From Oceanirhabdus seepicola (lineage in GTDB: Bacteria; Bacillota; Clostridia; Clostridiales; Clostridiaceae), in NCBI RefSeq assembly GCF_023684385.1, contig NZ_JAGSOJ010000007.1:62001-126000 (forward strand): a stretch of 64,000 nucleotides of DNA. The letters are read 5' to 3'. The notes under the pieces are model-generated. The model had not been told where the DNA came from, made no database searches, and saw nothing but the letters and a program-made list of their open reading frames with translations. Position 1 is the stretch's first letter, and the number at the start of each line of letters is the position of its first letter. Shown here piece after piece: positions 16,546 through 25,203 of the stretch. The translations under genes were made by a program, and so were the position numbers.

Positions 16546-17730
16546 ATGAAAAAAATACTAAAGATTAGCATGTTTTTACTTGTACTATTGAGTTTTACTG
16601 GGTGTGCTTCAAAGGTTAATACAGAAACAAAGGAAAACTCAAAATACAATAATTTAGCTGAGTATTATGAAAATGATATGTCTAAGCCTGAACATGAAGT
16701 GGTAAAGGCTAGAATTATACGTATTGATAAAGATGATACAAAAGAAGAACGTCCAGATGTCCCAATACAACAAGATATTAGATATCAGCACCTTTATGTG
16801 AGAATTCTGAATGGAAGTCATAAGGGAGAAGAATATGCATTAAGAAATACAATTGAGATGGTAAATCCATATCGATTAATTTTTAAAAAAGGGGAGAAGA
16901 TGTATATCTATCTTTTCGAAAATGAAGATGGAAAGGTAGGGAATATTCACATTTATGAACGTATACGAGACACTGCTATTATTTGGTTGATAATTGCTTT
17001 CTTAGCCCTACTTATTATTATTGGTGGAATGAAAGGATTTAAAGCTGTAATTACTCTAGTTTTTACAGTAGTAGTAATTAGTTTTATTATGCTTCCCTTA
17101 ATATTACGAGGGTACAATCCTTTATTAATAACTGTTGGTGCGGTTTCGGTTACAACTACATTTTCACTTGTTGTGATTAGCGGGTGGAATAGAAAGACAC
17201 GTACAGCTATACTAGGTACAGTAGGTGGAGTGCTCATAGCTGCTGTTGTAGCCGGGGTTGTTGGACAATTTGCTATGTTAACAGGCCTTGGTGATGAACA
17301 AGCAAATATGTTGGCGTATATCCCTCAAAATAGACATCTTGACTTTAAGGGGATTTTGTTAGCTGGTATTATTATTGGAGCATTAGGAGCTGTAATGGAT
17401 GTTGCTTTATCTGTAGCATCAGCAATGTGGGAAATTGAAGAAAACTCACCAAATATCTCAACAAAAAAATTGATACAATCTGGAATGAACATCGGAAAAG
17501 ATGTTATGGGATCAATGTCTAACACGTTAATTTTGGCATATGTAGGTGGATCTATTCATTTGCTACTATTGTTTATAGCATACAATGTTTCTTTAACAGA
17601 GATTATAAATATGGATATGATAGCCTCAGAGATTGTAAGAGCAGTAGCTGGTAGTATAGGCTTAATCTCTGCAATACCTCTTACTACTTGGATTGGTGGT
17701 ACAATTGGAAGAAAGAGAAACAAAGAATAA
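16546..17730 (+). CDS. YibE/F-like membrane lipoprotein
   Basis: 394 residues. An N-terminal lipoprotein-type signal with the cysteine at residue 20 (LLSFTGC), an extracytoplasmic domain (about 21-140), and then about seven membrane helices that match the YibE/F family, including FSLVVISGWNRKTRTAILG and KGILLAGIIIGALGAVMDVA. The biochemical role of the family is unknown, and it is often considered a membrane transporter-like protein. The ribosome binding site is AAAAGGGAGTG. The heptamer repeat lies just upstream. Confidence 0.85.
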   Translation: MKKILKISMFLLVLLSFTGCASKVNTETKENSKYNNLAEYYENDMSKPEHEVVKARIIRIDKDDTKEERPDVPIQQDIRYQHLYVRILNGSHKGEEYALRNTIEMVNPYRLIFKKGEKMYIYLFENEDGKVGNIHIYERIRDTAIIWLIIAFLALLIIIGGMKGFKAVITLVFTVVVISFIMLPLILRGYNPLLITVGAVSVTTTFSLVVISGWNRKTRTAILGTVGGVLIAAVVAGVVGQFAMLTGLGDEQANMLAYIPQNRHLDFKGILLAGIIIGALGAVMDVALSVASAMWEIEENSPNISTKKLIQSGMNIGKDVMGSMSNTLILAYVGGSIHLLLLFIAYNVSLTEIINMDMIASEIVRAVAGSIGLISAIPLTTWIGGTIGRKRNKE

Positions 17731-17787
17731 ATTTGGAGTTATTTAGATTTCCCTCTTGAGTTTAGTAAAGATTCTATCCTACTAAGA

Positions 17788-17816
17788 TTGACCTGGAAAT
17801 TCAATCTTGGTATAAT
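17788..17816 (+). promoter_or_regulatory. Sigma-A-type promoter for the DUF4177 gene
   Basis: TTGACC (17788-17793), 17-bp spacer, TATAAT (17811-17816). The start codon follows 29 nt downstream. Confidence 0.75.
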
Positions 17817-17844
17817 GTGGTAAAAGGGTTGGGGAGATGTTATT

Positions 17845-18078
17845 ATGGAAAGAAATCAAGAGTATGAATATAGATTTATAAAAGTTGATTTAACTGGTTT
17901 TGCAACTTTGAAACCAAAAGAAAACTATCACGGGATAATTGAAGAACATGCAAAAGATGGGTGGAGACTAGTTCAGATATTTTCACCTTCAGTAGGGACA
18001 GGTGGTTTTTCTAAGTATTTTGAAATTATATTAGAAAGGTCCATTGGGAGTAGATTAAATGATGGGAAAATTGAGTAA
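17845..18078 (+). CDS. DUF4177 family protein
   Basis: 77 residues; matches the small DUF4177 family by the pattern YEYRFIKVDL...IIEEHAKDGWRLVQIFSP...YFEIILER. The conserved block HAKDGWRLVQ is the best marker. No catalytic residues can be named and the function is unknown. It has its own promoter and shares a bidirectional terminator with the convergent ychF gene. Confidence 0.85.
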   Translation: MERNQEYEYRFIKVDLTGFATLKPKENYHGIIEEHAKDGWRLVQIFSPSVGTGGFSKYFEIILERSIGSRLNDGKIE

Positions 18079-18122
18079 ATAGGATTTGCAAGAAAATTTA
18101 ATATTGATAGGGGATAGAAATA

Positions 18123-18164
18123 AAATGTCCAAATTCTATTAAAAAGGAATTTGGACATTTTTTT
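18123..18164. terminator. Bidirectional terminator between DUF4177 and ychF
   Basis: AAATGTCCAAATTC and GAATTTGGACATTT form the stem with TTTTTTT following on the + strand. On the minus strand the tail is less T-rich. Confidence 0.85.
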
Positions 18165-18184
18165 ATGTTATTAAATATTCATGG

Positions 18185-19282
18185 TTACACGTTAAATCTA
18201 AAGTTTACAACATCGCCATCTTGCATGATATACTCTTTACCTTCAAGTCTGTAGCATCCTTTTTCTTTAGCTACAGCTTCAGAGCCACATTCAACTAATT
18301 GATCAAAGCTTACTATTTCAGCTCTGATGAATCCTCTTTCAATGTCTGTGTGGATTTTACTAGCTGCTTTAGGGGCTTTAGTTCCTTTTATGATAGTCCA
18401 TGCTCTAACTTCTTGAGGACCAGCTGTTAAGTAACTCATTAATCCTAATAGATCATATGAAGCATGTATTAATTTATCAAGTCCTGATTCTGTTAATCCA
18501 TATTCGCTTAACATTTCAACTTTCTCTTCTTCTTCAAGTGTTGAAAGTTCTTCTTCAAGCTTAGCGCATACTATAACAACTCCAGAGTTCTCAGAAGCTG
18601 CATGCTCCTTAACAATCTTAACTAAGTCATTCTCTAAGTTGCCAGCAGCTAAATCTTCTTCAGATATGTTTGCTGCATAAAGAACTGGTTTTGAAGTTAT
18701 AAGGAAAAGTGAATTAATGATTTCTTGTTCATCATCAGTAACTTCCATAGTTCTAACAGGTTTATTATTTTCTAAATGAAGTTTTGCTTTCTCCATTACA
18801 ACCATTTCAGCTTTAGCAAGTTTATCCCCTGATTTTGCAAGTTTTGAAGTCTTAGCCATTCTTCTTTCAAGAACCTCTAAATCAGAAAAAATTAACTCAA
18901 GGTTAATAGTCTCTATATCTCTAATTGGATCAACAGATCCTTCAACGTGAACTACATTATCATCTGCAAAGCATCGTACAACATGTACAATAGATGCAAC
19001 TTCTCTTATATGTGATAAGAATTTGTTCCCAAGACCTTCTCCTTGAGAAGCACCTTTAACAAGTCCAGCAATATCATAAAATTCAATAGCAGTTGGAACT
19101 TTTTTCTTTGAGTTATAAATCTCTTTAAGAACATCTAGTCGTTTGTCAGGAACACTAACAACTCCTACGTTTGGTTCTATAGTACAGAATGGGTAGTTAG
19201 CTGATTCTGCTCCAGCTTTTGTAATAGCATTAAATAATGTACTCTTACCTACGTTAGGTAAGCCAACTATTCCTAATTTCAT
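18185..19282 (-). CDS. ychF: YchF/Ola1-type redox-regulated ATPase
   Basis: 365 residues from the ATG at 19282 (MKLGIVGLPNVGKSTLFN), the canonical start of the family; an ATG at 19294 directly abuts the AAAGGA motif. Obg-like P-loop (GLPNVGKS), switch motif DIAGLVKGASQGEGLGN, the N-x-S/T-E-x-D-like NISEED in place of the GTPase NKxD motif, and a C-terminal TGS domain (AWTIIKGTKAPKAASKIHTD, ending DVVNFRFNV). The protein binds ATP and associates with ribosomes. It is read against its neighbours and has its own promoter at 19369-19397. Confidence 0.97.
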   Translation of the reverse strand: MKLGIVGLPNVGKSTLFNAITKAGAESANYPFCTIEPNVGVVSVPDKRLDVLKEIYNSKKKVPTAIEFYDIAGLVKGASQGEGLGNKFLSHIREVASIVHVVRCFADDNVVHVEGSVDPIRDIETINLELIFSDLEVLERRMAKTSKLAKSGDKLAKAEMVVMEKAKLHLENNKPVRTMEVTDDEQEIINSLFLITSKPVLYAANISEEDLAAGNLENDLVKIVKEHAASENSGVVIVCAKLEEELSTLEEEEKVEMLSEYGLTESGLDKLIHASYDLLGLMSYLTAGPQEVRAWTIIKGTKAPKAASKIHTDIERGFIRAEIVSFDQLVECGSEAVAKEKGCYRLEGKEYIMQDGDVVNFRFNV

Positions 19283-19368
19283 ATATATTAACATTCCTTT
19301 CTTTCATTAGTTATTTACTTTCATACACCTTATTCGCTAAATTTGGTTATTTTTTTCTCATCCCTAAA

Positions 19369-19397
19369 ATTATACTCTACAAGTACCATTATTTCAA
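19369..19397 (-). promoter_or_regulatory. Sigma-A-type promoter for ychF
   Basis: On the minus strand, TTGAAA (19397-19392), 17-bp spacer, TATAAT (19374-19369). Confidence 0.78.
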
Positions 19398-19447
19398 GAA
19401 AGTATTATAGATATATTGATAAACTACTTCGTAGATTTATATATAAA

Positions 19448-19508
19448 GAAGAAAGAAGAGACAATAAAGAATAAATGTTGTTGATATTCCTCGTACTTCA
19501 GAATATCT
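19448..19508. repeat. Family S repeat: purine heptamers plus GATATTC hairpin
   Basis: GAAAGAAGAGACAATAAAGA is followed by ATAAATGTTGTT and the hairpin GATATTC-ctcgtacttca-GAATATC. It is the third copy of the unit at 6092 and 8610. The rest of 19283-19682 holds only the ychF promoter and AT-rich sequence. Confidence 0.6.
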
Positions 19509-19682
19509 AGAATTTAATTTAGAGTGGTTAAATATATAGAAAAATTATAAGTAGAAAATATATAACCGGTCAAGGATTCGGAATGTATTTTGTAATAAAT
19601 TTCAAATTGTTATTTTATTTTGTTTAAAGCTGGGATATTTGTCCATAATTAGAATATGAAAATGAATATTGAGGTGAAGAAT

Positions 19683-20429
19683 GTGTTGAATTTGATTAAA
19701 AGTATTGAATATTGGAATGGAACAGTTCCGAAGAAAAATATTATGGAAATAATTGATAGAAAGGAAGAGGCTGCTCCGCACCTTATTAGTATATTAAAAA
19801 AAGTTTTAGAAAAGCCTGAGAAATTTCGAAAAGATAGTGACTATGTTGGACATAAGATTGCAATATATTTATTGGCACAGTTTAAATGTAAAGAAGCTTT
19901 TGAATATATTATTAAATTTTATTCTTTAGAAGAAAATCTTGCTTTTGACTTATTGGGATATAATCTTACTTATGATGAAAGTAGAGTTTTAGCATCTACT
20001 TATAATGGAGAACTATCGCTATTAACTAATATTATTGAGAATAAGGATGTATATGAAGTACACAGAAATGCTTGTGTTGATGCTTTGAAGATATTAGCAC
20101 TACAGGCAGTTGTGGATAGAAAAAAAGTTATGGACTATTATAAAAAATTAATGAGAAAATCTATAAGCAAAAGCCAAAGTGAAGTAGAATGTGCGGTTTT
20201 TAATAGTCTTGAGCTGTATCCAGAAGAATTAATGGGTGAAATAGAAAGACTATATTTTGAGAAGAAAATTGATGAGAATATATTATTTAAGTGCAGTTTT
20301 AAGCAGACACTTGAAATGAAAAAAGAGGATGTTCTTGAATGCTATAGTGCACAAACATCTAATTCATTTATTGAGGATATATTAAATGAACTGATATTCT
20401 GGCAGGAGATAGCTGGAGAGATTTATTAA
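19683..20429 (+). CDS. Helical-repeat protein (DUF1186/HEAT-like)
   Basis: 248 residues if translation begins at GTG 19683, which has GAGGTG 6 nt upstream; an ATG at 19656 in the same frame has no ribosome binding site. The protein is mostly alpha-helical, with repeated two-helix units (HLISILKKVLEKP; IAIYLLAQFKCKEAFEYIIKF; HRNACVDALKILALQAVVDR). The pattern resembles DUF1186/HEAT-type solenoids, which mediate protein contacts. I see no catalytic motif, so the role is unknown. It is followed by a heptamer-repeat left end rather than an obvious terminator. Confidence 0.65.
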   Translation: MLNLIKSIEYWNGTVPKKNIMEIIDRKEEAAPHLISILKKVLEKPEKFRKDSDYVGHKIAIYLLAQFKCKEAFEYIIKFYSLEENLAFDLLGYNLTYDESRVLASTYNGELSLLTNIIENKDVYEVHRNACVDALKILALQAVVDRKKVMDYYKKLMRKSISKSQSEVECAVFNSLELYPEELMGEIERLYFEKKIDENILFKCSFKQTLEMKKEDVLECYSAQTSNSFIEDILNELIFWQEIAGEIY

Positions 20430-20570
20430 AGAATAAAGAATGATTAACAAAGAATAAAGAACAGAGAATAAATATGCAGGGTTCTGACTGAAGTCAGAAC
20501 CTTTTTCTTGTATTGGTAATGAAAATAATAAGGGTTAACTGTTTCATTTTGATGAAACAAGGGAAATCGC
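20428..20570. repeat. Heptamer-bounded element, left half (family M)
   Basis: A tract of AGAATAA-like units (20428-20475) is followed by the hairpin GGGTTCTGAC-tga-AGTCAGAACC (20479-20501) and a second hairpin GTTTCAT-tttg-ATGAAAC (20541-20558). The first hairpin is nearly the same as that at 38250-38275. No matching right end was found before mraZ. Confidence 0.65.
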
Positions 20571-20827
20571 TCCACTCTAGAAAAATACATAAATAAAAAT
20601 GGGAATTTAAACCACTAGCTAAAATAGTGGATAAAACGCTCCACTTTTATGAAAAAAAGTCGGAAAATTGGAATTATTTTATGTATATGATTAAAAACTA
20701 TACGGGTAAGTTGGCTATTGGTAAGGGTTTAGATATGTTTAAAGATATTTTCATTAAAATTAAAAAAAAAAAAAGAAATTTATAAAATTAAAAGGGTTTT
20801 TCTCATTTTTATAGAATATAAAACAGT
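20571..20827. other. Gene-free stretch upstream of mraZ
   Basis: Contains a small hairpin CCACTagctaaaatAGTGG (20612-20630), two further GCTCCACT motifs, and an A13 run near 20762. It probably also holds the dcw promoter; I could not single one out. No ORF is supported on either strand. Confidence 0.4.
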
Positions 20828-20873
20828 AAGTGGATGAAAGTGGTGCAAAGTGGAGAAAAAGGGTTACGTGGGG
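20828..20873 (+). promoter_or_regulatory. MraZ operator: phased AAGTGG boxes
   Basis: AAGTGG (20828), AAAGTGG (20837) and AAAGTGG (20847) recur at 10-bp spacing, with a fourth, weaker ACGTGGGG at 20866. MraZ proteins are known to bind such direct repeats upstream of their own gene, so this is an autoregulatory operator by established family behaviour. Confidence 0.78.
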
Positions 20874-20880
20874 TGCTGTT

Positions 20881-21309
20881 ATGTTTATTGGGGAATACAA
20901 ACATGCAATCGATAGTAAAAATAGAATGATAGTACCATCTAAATTCAGAGAGGGATTGGACAGTTCTTTTGTGTTGACAAAGGGGCTGGATGGATGCTTA
21001 TATGCGTACCCTATGAACGAATGGAAGGAGTTAGAAAAAAAATTAAGAGCCCTTCCGCTAACTAGCAAAGATGCTAGAGCCTTCGTGAGATTCTTTTTTT
21101 CCGGCGCCAATGAGATTAATATTGATAAACAAGGTAGAGCATTAATACCACAAACATTAAAAGAATATGCAGCAATAGAAAAGGAAATAGTAAGTATAGG
21201 TGTAGCTTCTAGAATTGAAATATGGAGTAATGAAAAATGGGAAAGCTACAATGAGTCAGACATTGATTTTGAGGCAATAGCTGAAAAGATGAGTGAACTA
21301 GGTATTTAA
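20881..21309 (+). CDS. mraZ: Transcriptional regulator MraZ
   Basis: 142 residues from ATG 20881 (MFIGEYKHAIDSKNRMIVPS), the canonical MraZ start; a longer frame from 20830 would run through the operator. Two AbrB-like SpoVT folds are seen, each with the conserved D-x-K-x-R-x-x-[IV]-P pattern (AIDSKNRMIVP and NIDKQGRALIP). MraZ represses the dcw cluster by binding direct repeats near its promoter. It is the first gene of the cluster, 44 nt before rsmH. Confidence 0.97.
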   Translation: MFIGEYKHAIDSKNRMIVPSKFREGLDSSFVLTKGLDGCLYAYPMNEWKELEKKLRALPLTSKDARAFVRFFFSGANEINIDKQGRALIPQTLKEYAAIEKEIVSIGVASRIEIWSNEKWESYNESDIDFEAIAEKMSELGI

Positions 21310-21353
21310 AGTGAATATATAAAACTAAAGAAAGAAACATAGAGGAGATTATT

Positions 21354-22286
21354 ATGGAATTTAAGCACACATCAGTATTATTAGAAGAGTGTATTGAGGC
21401 ACTTGATATTAAAGAAAATGGAATATATGTTGATTGTACTATGGGTGGAGCAGGACATTCAAAAGAAATTATAAAGCTGTTAAGTAAAGAAGGAAAACTT
21501 ATTGGTATAGATCAAGATATGGATGCAATTAAAACTGCCACTGAAAGATTAAGTGAATTTGATAATAAAATTATTGTACACGATAATTTTTATAATATTG
21601 ATTACATACTTGAAAAAATTGAAATTCCCAAAATTGATGGGGTACTTATGGATTTAGGAGTTTCATCATATCAGCTTGATACTTCAGAAAGAGGATTTAG
21701 CTACATGAGAGAGGCTAAATTAGATATGAGAATGGACAGAGAGTGTGAATTAAGTGCTTATGAAGTAGTAAACGAATATTCAGAGGAAGAATTGACAAAA
21801 ATCTTCTATGAGTATGGAGAAGAGCGATTTGCAAAAAGAATTGCTAGAAGAATAGGTGAAAAGCGAAGTGAAAAGCCTATTGAGACTACAATGGAATTAG
21901 TAGAAATTGTTGAAGCTGCGATACCAGACAGAACTAAAGTTAAGGGGTCTCATCCGGCAAAAAGAACTTTTCAAGCTATTAGAATAGAGGTAAACAGTGA
22001 ATTAAGAATATTAAACAAAGCTATTGAAGATTCAGTAGCTAGATTAAATAAAGGTGGAAGGTTAGCAATAATCACATTCCATTCATTGGAAGATAGAATT
22101 GTAAAACACAAATTTAAAGAACTTGCTACAGGATGCACATGTCCTCGTGATTTTCCAATCTGTGTTTGTGGAAATGAACCAAAGGTGAAATTAGTTACTA
22201 GAAAACCAATTTTAGCAACAGAACTTGAATTAGAACATAATACAAGAAGTAGAAGTGCAAAACTTAGAGTTGTTGAGAAAGTATAA
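21354..22286 (+). CDS. rsmH: 16S rRNA (cytosine1402-N4)-methyltransferase
   Basis: 310 residues, normal for RsmH (MraW). SAM-binding motif YVDCTMGGAGHSKEI near residues 21-36, then VLMDLGVSSYQLDTSERGFSY, SHPAKRTFQAIRIEVN and the cysteine-rich loop GCTCPRDFPICVCG in the insertion domain. It methylates C1402 in the ribosomal P site. GAGGAGATTATT precedes the ATG. Standard second gene of the dcw cluster. Confidence 0.97.
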   Translation: MEFKHTSVLLEECIEALDIKENGIYVDCTMGGAGHSKEIIKLLSKEGKLIGIDQDMDAIKTATERLSEFDNKIIVHDNFYNIDYILEKIEIPKIDGVLMDLGVSSYQLDTSERGFSYMREAKLDMRMDRECELSAYEVVNEYSEEELTKIFYEYGEERFAKRIARRIGEKRSEKPIETTMELVEIVEAAIPDRTKVKGSHPAKRTFQAIRIEVNSELRILNKAIEDSVARLNKGGRLAIITFHSLEDRIVKHKFKELATGCTCPRDFPICVCGNEPKVKLVTRKPILATELELEHNTRSRSAKLRVVEKV

Positions 22287-22329
22287 ATTGTAATCTAAAC
22301 AGTTCTAAAAAATCAGGAAGGTGAATAAA

Positions 22330-22827
22330 GTGATAGTAGTTGATAAGAAAAATATTGTAATGGGGAGTAATGCATTAGAAAATTCAGCTTTACCTGAAGT
22401 TGCGCCTAAAACCCAGAAAAAGAAAAATAAAAAAATAAAAAAACATGTATACGTACAAGAACATAAGGCTTATAAGAGAAGAAGAAATGTGATGACATTT
22501 GGATGTATTAGTTTATTCTTTGTTTTAGGTATGATTACTGTTGGAAGATATAATTTGATATTTGAGCAGCAAAAGAAAATTGAAGTGCTTAAATCTGAAT
22601 TTAAAAGTTATCAATTTAAAAATGATCATTTGAAATTAAATCTGGCAAAAGGGTTTTCACTAAAAGAACTTGAAGATTATTCAATAGAGAATCTTCAAAT
22701 GAAAGAAGTTGGTAAGGAAGATTGCTCATATGCTGATTTATCAAAAGATTATTTCGCAGATCCAGCTGAAAAATATACTTCTTCTCAAAAAGGAATTTTT
22801 GAGAAATTGGTAGAGTTGCTTTTTTAA
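22330..22827 (+). CDS. ftsL: FtsL-like cell division protein
   Basis: 165 residues from GTG 22330; a GTG at 22321 is adjoined by the AGGAAG ribosome binding site and is too close. Basic cytoplasmic N-terminus (Lys-rich at about 30-55), one membrane helix (about 57-76; VMTFGCISLFFVLGMITVG), then a short extracytoplasmic coiled coil (about 80-115). Such single-pass proteins act with FtsQ/DivIB and FtsB/DivIC at the septum. Identification rests largely on its place between rsmH and the PBP gene, since FtsL sequences diverge widely. Confidence 0.8.
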   Translation: MIVVDKKNIVMGSNALENSALPEVAPKTQKKKNKKIKKHVYVQEHKAYKRRRNVMTFGCISLFFVLGMITVGRYNLIFEQQKKIEVLKSEFKSYQFKNDHLKLNLAKGFSLKELEDYSIENLQMKEVGKEDCSYADLSKDYFADPAEKYTSSQKGIFEKLVELLF

Positions 22828-22848
22828 TACTTCTCTAGTGGAGGTTTT

Positions 22849-25035
22849 ATGAAAGAATTTAGAGATCATGCTCAACGGAAAAAGAGAATGTTTTATGTCC
22901 TTAGTGGAGTGATGATTTTATTATCAATCCTCACTGTTAGACTTCTATATGTAATGACATATAAAAGTAATGAGTTTAAAGAACTTGCTTATAATCAATG
23001 GACCAGTGGAGTCAAGGTTGAACCTAAAAGAGGTACAATATATGATAGAAATGGGAAAGAATTGGTAGTGAGTGAAAACGTACATAAAGTTAATCTAGAT
23101 CTTTCTATATTAAGAAAAGAACTTAAGGGGAAAAACATATCTGAAGAAGCACTTGCAAAAGATTTAGCTGAAATACTGAATATAAACTATAATAAAGTGC
23201 TTGATGAAATGACTAAAACCCTTCCAAATGGGAAACCACGAGGAAGTGCCATTTTAAAAAGAAGAATCGATGAAAAAGAGCAAAAGGAACTTAGAAAATA
23301 TATTGAAAAATACGAATATGCAGGAATACTAATATCTCCTGATACAAAAAGATACTATGAGAATGGTAACTTTTTATCACATGTACTTGGACATACGCGA
23401 AGTGATGGTGTGGGACTAACGGGAGTTGAGTTAAGTTATGATAAATATCTTGCTGGAGTTCCAGGTAGAAAAATAGAAGAGATTGATAATGAGAGAAGTG
23501 AAAATAAGCCATATACCATAAGTAAATTTACAGATTCTATTGATGGTAAAGGGCTTGTTCTTACAATCGATAAAAATATTCAAGAGTTTGCTGAAAAAGC
23601 AGCAAATGAAGCTATGATTGATAACGATGCAAAGGCAGTTTCAATACTAGTAACTGATCCGAAGACAGGTGAGATTCTTGCACTTGTAAATAAACCTGAT
23701 TATGATTTAAATGATCCGTGGATAAGTGACGACTTTAATGAAAATCAAAAATCGTGGAGAAATAGAGCTGTAAATGATACATTTGAACCGGGTTCAATCT
23801 TCAAGATTATAACAGCAACTGCAGCATTAGCTGAAGGCTTAGTAGATGATAATGATAAATTTTCTTGTTCTGGTAGTATGCAGGTAGCAAATAGAGTGGT
23901 TCATTGTCATAAAAGAACTGGTCATGGAGAACAGACTTTTTCAGAAATAATACAGAATTCATGTAACATGGGATTCATTGTTCTTGGAAAACGATTAGGT
24001 GCAGAAAAGTTAACTAAATACATTAAATTATTTGGATTAGGTGAAAAAACTGGTGTTGATCTTAGTGGAGAAGCAAAAGGTATAATTAAGAAAGCTAAAG
24101 ATATTACAGAAATTGACTTGGCTACAATTTCCTTTGGACAAACTAATACTTTATCTATGATACAGTATATTCAAGCATTAAATGTTCTAGCTAATGGAGG
24201 GAAATTAGTAACACCACATGTAATGAGAGCTATTATTCATAAAGATGGAGACGGAAATGTAATTGTGGATAAAACTTTTAAGAGTAAAGTTGAGCAGAGC
24301 ATTGATAAAGAAATAGCTGATAAAATGAGAGTCTATCTCGAAAAGGTTGTTGAGATAGGGGGAGGGAAAAAGGCATATATACCTGGGTATAGAATAGGTG
24401 GAAAGACTGGAACAGCTCAAAAGGTGGATTACCAAAAAGGCGGATATGCTTCTGGAAAGTATGTAGCATCTTTTGGTGGAATGGCGCCTTGTGATGATCC
24501 TATTGTTTCAATTATGATATCTATTGATGAACCTAACCCAGCTTTATATTATGCAGGGCAGATAGCAGCGCCAGTTGCTAAGAATCTATTCTTTGATGTT
24601 TTAAACTATTATGGAATAGAGCCAGATGGAGACAAAGAAAATCTAGAAAAATTCTTAAAGAAAGATATTATACTTCCTGAGTTTAGAGGACTTGATATTC
24701 AAGATTGTAAAAAGTTAGCTAAAGATTTAAATATTAAGTTGAGGTATGAAGGAGAAGGAAAGTATATTAACGATATGACACCAAAACCTGGATTCACCCT
24801 TAAGGAAGATGATGAAATTATATTGTATTTAGGTGATGAAATTCAAGGTGAAATGAAAGTGATTATACCAGATTTAGTTGGCATGGAAGGTGAACGAGCT
24901 AAGAAGCTTCTTGAAAAATTAGGATTGGAATATGTAGTTTCTGGAGAGGGTGTAGTAACAAGTACAACCCCTAAAGCTGGGATGATAATCAATAAAGGTA
25001 CTAAGGTTATTTTGAACCTTGATCGTGATTATTAG
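22849..25035 (+). CDS. spoVD: SpoVD/FtsI-type class B penicillin-binding protein with PASTA domains
   Basis: 728 residues. One membrane helix (about 14-36), a PBP dimerisation domain (about 55-210), a transpeptidase domain (about 250-590) and two C-terminal PASTA domains (about 605-665 and 667-727). Catalytic motifs: SxxK with Ser316 (EPGSIFK), SxN (NSCNMGF) and KTG (GGKTGTAQ). Class B PBPs cross-link septal or spore-cortex peptidoglycan. PASTA domains suggest SpoVD or a dual FtsI-type role; only one such gene is present in this cluster. A terminator follows, so murF seems to be a new transcription unit. Confidence 0.93.
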   Translation: MKEFRDHAQRKKRMFYVLSGVMILLSILTVRLLYVMTYKSNEFKELAYNQWTSGVKVEPKRGTIYDRNGKELVVSENVHKVNLDLSILRKELKGKNISEEALAKDLAEILNINYNKVLDEMTKTLPNGKPRGSAILKRRIDEKEQKELRKYIEKYEYAGILISPDTKRYYENGNFLSHVLGHTRSDGVGLTGVELSYDKYLAGVPGRKIEEIDNERSENKPYTISKFTDSIDGKGLVLTIDKNIQEFAEKAANEAMIDNDAKAVSILVTDPKTGEILALVNKPDYDLNDPWISDDFNENQKSWRNRAVNDTFEPGSIFKIITATAALAEGLVDDNDKFSCSGSMQVANRVVHCHKRTGHGEQTFSEIIQNSCNMGFIVLGKRLGAEKLTKYIKLFGLGEKTGVDLSGEAKGIIKKAKDITEIDLATISFGQTNTLSMIQYIQALNVLANGGKLVTPHVMRAIIHKDGDGNVIVDKTFKSKVEQSIDKEIADKMRVYLEKVVEIGGGKKAYIPGYRIGGKTGTAQKVDYQKGGYASGKYVASFGGMAPCDDPIVSIMISIDEPNPALYYAGQIAAPVAKNLFFDVLNYYGIEPDGDKENLEKFLKKDIILPEFRGLDIQDCKKLAKDLNIKLRYEGEGKYINDMTPKPGFTLKEDDEIILYLGDEIQGEMKVIIPDLVGMEGERAKKLLEKLGLEYVVSGEGVVTSTTPKAGMIINKGTKVILNLDRDY

Positions 25036-25076
25036 GAAGATAGATTATAATTACACAATTGTGATATAATTAAAAT

Positions 25077-25103
25077 ACCGGCAGAAAATTCTGCCGGGTT
25101 TTT
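25077..25103 (+). terminator. Terminator between spoVD and murF
   Basis: CCGGCAGAA and TTCTGCCGG form a perfect stem followed by GTTTTT. It lies where murE is usually found. Confidence 0.85.
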
Positions 25104-25203
25104 AAGGCACATGAAAATAAATAATAAGTCGAAGATACACACCTTAGACCTATGACTAGTTATTAATTTGAATATGCCTTAAGTAATTGAGAGGAGTATG
25201 GAA

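Noticed and set aside
20830..20880. N-terminal extension of MraZ
   Set aside because: The extra codons lie in the AAGTGG operator; MraZ proteins begin MFIGEY, which is at 20881.
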